Below are positions 14,050 to 17,873 of a stretch of 17,873 nt of DNA, one piece after another. Position 1 is the stretch's first letter; every line of letters starts with the position of its first letter. A model generated the notes under the pieces. It was not told where the DNA came from. It saw only the letters and a program-made list of their open reading frames with translations, and made no database searches. The translations under genes and the position numbers were made by a program. This DNA is from Thermoguttaceae bacterium (lineage in GTDB: Bacteria; Planctomycetota; Planctomycetia; Pirellulales; Thermoguttaceae). The stretch lies in assembly GCA_017454585.1 (NCBI GenBank), contig JAFTCU010000238.1:1-17873 (forward strand), in the 5' to 3' direction.

Positions 14050-16623
14050 TTAATTGTAAAGCATCTTGGCGTGAATCTTATCGGCCTGATCCCGGGCCTC
14101 CTGTGCCTGACGTTTCTTGCCCGCTCCCTCGAAGACCTCCGCGAGTATTTTGTAATATTCTACCTGATTTTTGAGTTCTGAGTCATTCTCGATCAGATAA
14201 TCCAGATCGGTTTTTGCGTCACGCCAGAATTTCAGGCGTGCTTCCGCTTGCGCCCTGCTGAAACGGACAGCGAAATTCTGCGGGGAGATTTCAATACAAT
14301 GATTGTAATCGGCCAGCGCTTTTTCATTTTCACCCATATCAAAGTAAGTATTTCCACGCTGTTCGTACACGTCCCAACGTTCAGGCTGAAGTTTCAGGTA
14401 GGTTGTCAGATACTCAATTGCCTCCTTTGGTTTGTCTTCTTTCAGAAGGATTCCGAGTTGAAGCTGAGCGTCAGGATTGTTCGGATCCAATTCAAGTACT
14501 TTCTGGAAATTCTGATAAGCTGCCTGTTTTTTCGAGAACACGTCGCGGCTCTGAATTCCCTGGTACAGAAGGGCTGAAATATTGTCAGGATCGATCGAAA
14601 GCGCTTTTTCGTAATCTTTCTTGGAAAAGTCATACGCCTTTTCAAATACCGTCGGATTTTTCATATACACAAAACCTCTTTCCGCATACGAATCAGGATC
14701 TTCCGGCTTCATCTCCACCAGCTGATTGGCGATTTCGAGTGCGCTGCGGGCAGGTCCCGCATCACCAACAATTCCGGCCAAATTGGCAAGGGCGAGTAAC
14801 TTTTGACGCAGCATTTCTACATTATTCGGATCGTCCTTCAGAACAAAATTGCACCACTCTACAGCGCTTTTGAAATTTTGCGCTTCCATCGCGTCACGAA
14901 TACATTCCTTAACAGTGTCCAGGGATGGATTGCGTGACATTTGAACCGTACGCACTTTCGTCGCGGTGACATCCAGACCCAAATCAGAGCAAATATCCCC
15001 GTACAAGTCCAAATCTTCGTCACTCAAATCTTCCAGATTCAGATTTTTGAAAAATTGAAACGCTTCCTCCGGGTTTTTGTCTTTGACCGCTTCATGAGCC
15101 TTTTCCAGTATCTCTTCAGGGGTCATTTTCTCGATGGGGTCTTCTTCAGGTTCTTCAGCGGGGGCCGGTTCATCCTTTTCTTCAGGACCGACCAGTTCCG
15201 AATCCGCTTCAGGTTTTACTTCCGGTTTCACTTCCGGCACGGCTTCTGGTTCCGGATTTTCCTTGGGCGCAGGTTCCGTTTTGGGCTCTTCCTTCACTTT
15301 AGGTTTTGTCAGAGCCTCCCCAACGGTTTCGTCTTTCGGATCCGATTTCTTGGTTTCAGAAGTTTTTTCTTTATCAGATCCGGCATTTTCGTTTTGGGAA
15401 CGGGAGATCCCCCTCTCTTCCTGCTGGTAATAGTTTGACCACGGAGAGAGATGCGGAGTTTCCTCGATTGGCTGCAGAGAAGGGACAGGTTGAAGCTGTT
15501 GAAGCTGTGCGATCTGTTTTTCTTCCCGGTTTAGCACGAGAAGGATTCCGACAAGCAGAATAAGGAAAATCGCCAGACAGCCGCCGATAATCCACGGAAG
15601 CAGGTTCATGTTTTGTACCGGCTTGTTTTTCTGTTCTTCTTCGGCTTTGATTTCCGCTTTAGACAGTACATCCTGCGTCAGCTTTTGGTCTTCCAGAGCG
15701 CGAATGAAACTTTCGCAATTGTCAAACCGCAGCTTTCGATTTTTGGAAAGTGCCCGCTGAAGTGCGAAATTTACGTAATCTGGCACTCCAACAATCGGTT
15801 CGGGGCTTTTGTTCAAAATCTGGAATCCAAGGACTTGCATATTCGTCCCGGTAAAAGGCAAGTGCCCCGCCAAAAGTTCGTAAACTACGACCGCCAGCGA
15901 GAATTGATCGGACCTTGCGTCCTGAAACTCACCACTCCACTGTTCGGGCGACATATAGGGCAAAGTTCCCGATGTGTCGAACTGCTGGGCGATGCCTGGA
16001 CTGGCCATTGAGGAACGCATTTCCATCACCAGACCAAAGTCGATGAGCTGTACGCCGTCACTTTCATCGTTACTCACCAGAATGTTCTGGGGCTTTACGT
16101 CCCGATGAAGCACCGATTTGGAATGAGAGTAATCCAGCGCCTGAGCGATCGGCAGAAGGAGGCGAACGACTTCCGAAACGGGGAATTCGTTGTTCGCCCG
16201 AAGGTATTGAGCGTAATACTCCTGAAGCATCATTCCATCGATGTATTTCATTACGACGATCGTCCCGGCTTTCGGGTCATTTTTCATCGCGTACATCGGG
16301 CAGATGTGCTGATGCTGCAGGCTGTGGATCTTGTGGAACATGGACTGGATCCGGGCCATTTCCTCCTGAACGTTCGGAACGTTCGGAGCCAGCGTCTTGA
16401 TCACGACGGTACGCAGGATCTCGCCTTCATAGACTTCGTCGGCTTTCCAGACTTCGCCCATTCCGCCTCGACCCAGTCTGGCCCGCAGAATATACGTATC
16501 GCATAAAATGTCTCCAACGGAAAGAACCTCCTCGGGCATACTCACCCCGCTGCCGGATTTAGACTCGGTTCCTTTTCCCAGAACGACTGTTTCAAATTCT
16601 TCGTGAACATTTTCGTTTGACAT
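14050..16623 (-). CDS. Transmembrane Ser/Thr protein kinase with C-terminal TPR repeats
   Basis: An 857-residue Hanks-type (PknB-like) kinase. Kinase domain about residues 40-315: glycine loop GRGGMGEV (51-58), VIK lysine K76, HRDVKPQN with catalytic D175, DFG (195-197), and GTLPYMSPEQW as the activation/P+1 region. A single membrane helix follows at 343-365 (WIIGGCLAIFLILLVGILLVL), then a Gln/Pro stretch, a long Lys/Glu/Pro-rich linker with VKPEVKPE-type repeats (about 420-510), and several TPR units to the end (for example DPDNISALLYQGIQ, DPNNPDAQLQLGILL, NEKALADYNHCIEISPQN). The kinase faces the cytoplasm and the TPRs the periplasm or paryphoplasm. The ATG at 16623 is used: AGGAG lies upstream, and an in-frame ATG at 16653 falls before the predicted transcription start. 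Targets are unknown. Confidence 0.92.
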   Translation of the reverse strand: MSNENVHEEFETVVLGKGTESKSGSGVSMPEEVLSVGDILCDTYILRARLGRGGMGEVWKADEVYEGEILRTVVIKTLAPNVPNVQEEMARIQSMFHKIHSLQHQHICPMYAMKNDPKAGTIVVMKYIDGMMLQEYYAQYLRANNEFPVSEVVRLLLPIAQALDYSHSKSVLHRDVKPQNILVSNDESDGVQLIDFGLVMEMRSSMASPGIAQQFDTSGTLPYMSPEQWSGEFQDARSDQFSLAVVVYELLAGHLPFTGTNMQVLGFQILNKSPEPIVGVPDYVNFALQRALSKNRKLRFDNCESFIRALEDQKLTQDVLSKAEIKAEEEQKNKPVQNMNLLPWIIGGCLAIFLILLVGILLVLNREEKQIAQLQQLQPVPSLQPIEETPHLSPWSNYYQQEERGISRSQNENAGSDKEKTSETKKSDPKDETVGEALTKPKVKEEPKTEPAPKENPEPEAVPEVKPEVKPEADSELVGPEEKDEPAPAEEPEEDPIEKMTPEEILEKAHEAVKDKNPEEAFQFFKNLNLEDLSDEDLDLYGDICSDLGLDVTATKVRTVQMSRNPSLDTVKECIRDAMEAQNFKSAVEWCNFVLKDDPNNVEMLRQKLLALANLAGIVGDAGPARSALEIANQLVEMKPEDPDSYAERGFVYMKNPTVFEKAYDFSKKDYEKALSIDPDNISALLYQGIQSRDVFSKKQAAYQNFQKVLELDPNNPDAQLQLGILLKEDKPKEAIEYLTTYLKLQPERWDVYEQRGNTYFDMGENEKALADYNHCIEISPQNFAVRFSRAQAEARLKFWRDAKTDLDYLIENDSELKNQVEYYKILAEVFEGAGKKRQAQEARDQADKIHAKMLYN

Positions 16624-16655
16624 TTTACGCACTCCTGTTTGTATATTTTCCATAT

Positions 16656-16684
16656 ATTATAACCAAAACACGTATTTTGCGCAA
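16656..16684 (-). promoter_or_regulatory. Sigma70-type promoter of the Ser/Thr kinase gene
   Basis: On the minus strand TTGCGC (16679-16684, 4 of 6) and a perfect TATAAT (16656-16661) are 17 nt apart. The predicted start near 16649 leaves a leader of about 26 nt before the ATG at 16623, with AGGAG as ribosome binding site. This excludes the longer ATG start at 16653. Confidence 0.75.
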
Positions 16685-16776
16685 GGTTTGAAGCGAGCAA
16701 CTTTTTTAAATTTTGTAATTTTTTTTCTTTTTTTGAAGTTTTTCCCTTATTAAACGCACATTTTCTTTGGTCCCCC

Positions 16777-16804
16777 TCGACAAAAACTTCTTAAATGTTA
16801 CAAT
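16777..16804 (+). promoter_or_regulatory. Sigma70-type promoter of ilvD
   Basis: TCGACA (16777-16782, 5 of 6) and TACAAT (16799-16804, 5 of 6) are separated by 16 nt. The predicted leader is about 70 nt. No leader peptide rich in branched-chain codons and no clear attenuator was seen in it. Confidence 0.65.
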
Positions 16805-16880
16805 ACTTTTTATCTGAAGCTTTATACTGCAGTTAAATTAATTCCATTTTTTTCACAAGTCATTCATCAAGGAACTTAAA

Positions 16881-17873
16881 ATGCGTTCAGATATGATCAA
16901 GAAAGGCGACGCTCGCGCCGCCCACCGTGGCTTGCTTCGTGCCACCGGCGTCAAAGAAGAGGATTTCGGCAAGCCGTTCATCGCGATTTGCTGTAGTTAT
17001 ACCGACATTGTGCCGGGTCACGTTCATTTGAACAAAGTTGCCGAGGTCGCCAAGGAATGTGTTCGTCAGGCCGGCGGCGTTCCTTTCGTGTTCAACACGA
17101 TCGCTGTCGATGACGGGATCGCCATGGGCCACGTCGGGATGAAATACTCGCTCGCAAGCCGTGAACTGATCGCCGACTGCGTGGAAACGATGGTCAACGC
17201 GCATTGCTTCGATGGAATGATCTGCATTCCGAACTGTGACAAAATCGTGCCGGGTATGCTCATGGCTTCCGTCCGCTGCAACATTCCGACGATTTTCGTC
17301 TCCGGCGGTCCGATGGAAGCCGGTAAACGCGACGGAAAAGCGATCGACCTGATCGACATTTTCGTCGGCGCCGCCGCCAAGCAGCAGAAGCGCATCTCGG
17401 ACGAGGAACTGCTCGACATTGAGCAGCGCGCCTGCCCGACCTGCGGCTCCTGCTCCGGAATGTTCACCGCCAACTCGATGAACTGCCTGTGCGAAGCGCT
17501 GGGAATGGCCCTTCCGATGAACGGAACGATCCTAGCGACGAGCGCTGACCGCAAACGCCTCTACCAGAAAGCCGCCGAGCGGGTCATTGCGATGGTAAAA
17601 GAACAGGAAGAAAAAGGCGCCGCGTTCAAGGGCCTGCCCCGCGACATCATCACGGCCGAGTCGATCGATAATGCGATGGTCCTCGACATGGCAATGGGCG
17701 GAAGCACCAATACGGTCCTGCACATTCTGGCGATCGCGAACGAAGCGGGTGTCGATTACGACATTAACCGCATCGACAAACTGTCCCGCAGCACCCCGAA
17801 CGTCTGCAAGGTTTCACCGTCCATCCACTACCACATCGAAGACGTCCACCAGGCCGGCGGCATCCACACGATC
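16881..17873 (+). CDS. ilvD: Dihydroxy-acid dehydratase, N-terminal 331 residues (cut by window edge)
   Basis: The open frame runs to the window end. The enzyme removes water from 2,3-dihydroxy-isovalerate and dihydroxy-methylvalerate to give the 2-keto acids of valine, leucine and isoleucine synthesis. Seen: [19 protein letters not shown] start, the [11 protein letters not shown] region (family NSWNEI.PGH, here with Cys-Cys), [25 protein letters not shown], the [13 protein letters not shown] motif with a cluster-binding Cys (family GCDK; here NCDK), and [24 protein letters not shown], with a further cluster Cys. [17 protein letters not shown] matches the family's GGSTNxxLHL motif. The ATG at 16881 has AAGGAA (16869-16874) 6 nt upstream. 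About 230 residues are missing at the C-terminus compared with the usual 560 or so. It could be a paralogous sugar-acid dehydratase (Edd-type), but the motif set fits IlvD better. Confidence 0.93.
   Translation, partial: MRSDMIKKGDARAAHRGLLRATGVKEEDFGKPFIAICCSYTDIVPGHVHLNKVAEVAKECVRQAGGVPFVFNTIAVDDGIAMGHVGMKYSLASRELIADCVETMVNAHCFDGMICIPNCDKIVPGMLMASVRCNIPTIFVSGGPMEAGKRDGKAIDLIDIFVGAAAKQQKRISDEELLDIEQRACPTCGSCSGMFTANSMNCLCEALGMALPMNGTILATSADRKRLYQKAAERVIAMVKEQEEKGAAFKGLPRDIITAESIDNAMVLDMAMGGSTNTVLHILAIANEAGVDYDINRIDKLSRSTPNVCKVSPSIHYHIEDVHQAGGIHTI

Noticed and set aside
14941..15438. 165-residue Phe/Arg-rich plus-strand ORF
   Set aside because: It is the complement of the Lys/Glu/Pro linker of the kinase; its repeats simply mirror that low-complexity region.
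16624..16653. In-frame upstream ATG at 16653 adding 10 residues to the kinase
   Set aside because: It lies at or before the transcription start predicted from TATAAT at 16656-16661, and AGGAG serves the ATG at 16623.

Overview
The window looks like a bacterial chromosome segment, most likely from a Planctomycetota member, possibly a gut or animal-associated lineage. This is inferred from gene architecture, not from a marker gene. The clues are a Ser/Thr kinase with one membrane span and periplasmic TPRs, a PEP-CTERM surface protein with autotransporter-type beta-strand repeats, a YidC insertase with a PDZ domain inserted in its periplasmic part, and secreted carbohydrate-active proteins. Verrucomicrobiota or Lentisphaerota are not excluded. 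Genes are moderately GC-rich; intergenic regions are very AT-rich and hold recognisable sigma70-type promoters. No RNA genes, insertion sequences, phage genes or CRISPR arrays were seen.

Layout. 1-247 (-): 5' end of a class II fructose-bisphosphate aldolase. 312-2960 (-): secreted right-handed beta-helix protein. 3179-4213 (+): ROK sugar kinase, divergent from it. 4218-4297: hairpin-forming inverted pair of a 27-bp repeat. 4445-4729 (+): tiny Flp-like pilin, convergent with a minus-strand pair, tsaB then an HU/IHF-type protein (5772 to 4742). 6087-6851 (+): metallophosphoesterase. 6919-9567 (+): YidC with PDZ. 9606-10487 (+): secreted esterase-like alpha/beta hydrolase, followed by a terminator hairpin. 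10713-13235 (+): PEP-CTERM beta-strand-repeat protein with a strong promoter. 13259-13936 (+): YggS family protein. 13980-14047: two tandem copies of the 27-bp repeat. 14050-16623 (-): Ser/Thr kinase with TPRs. 16881 to the end (+): ilvD, cut by the window.

How the genes relate. Most of the window is housekeeping: glycolysis, branched-chain amino acid synthesis, t6A tRNA modification, PLP homeostasis, nucleoid structure and membrane protein insertion. It is mixed with functions for the envelope and for carbohydrate use: the beta-helix protein, the esterase, the ROK kinase and the PEP-CTERM protein. There is no obvious defence or mobile cassette. The least explained elements are the four-copy 27-bp intergenic repeat, whose inverted pair shows wobble-preserving differences as expected of a structured RNA, the PDZ insertion in YidC, the orphan Flp-like pilin, and the three-times-repeated PEP-CTERM protein.
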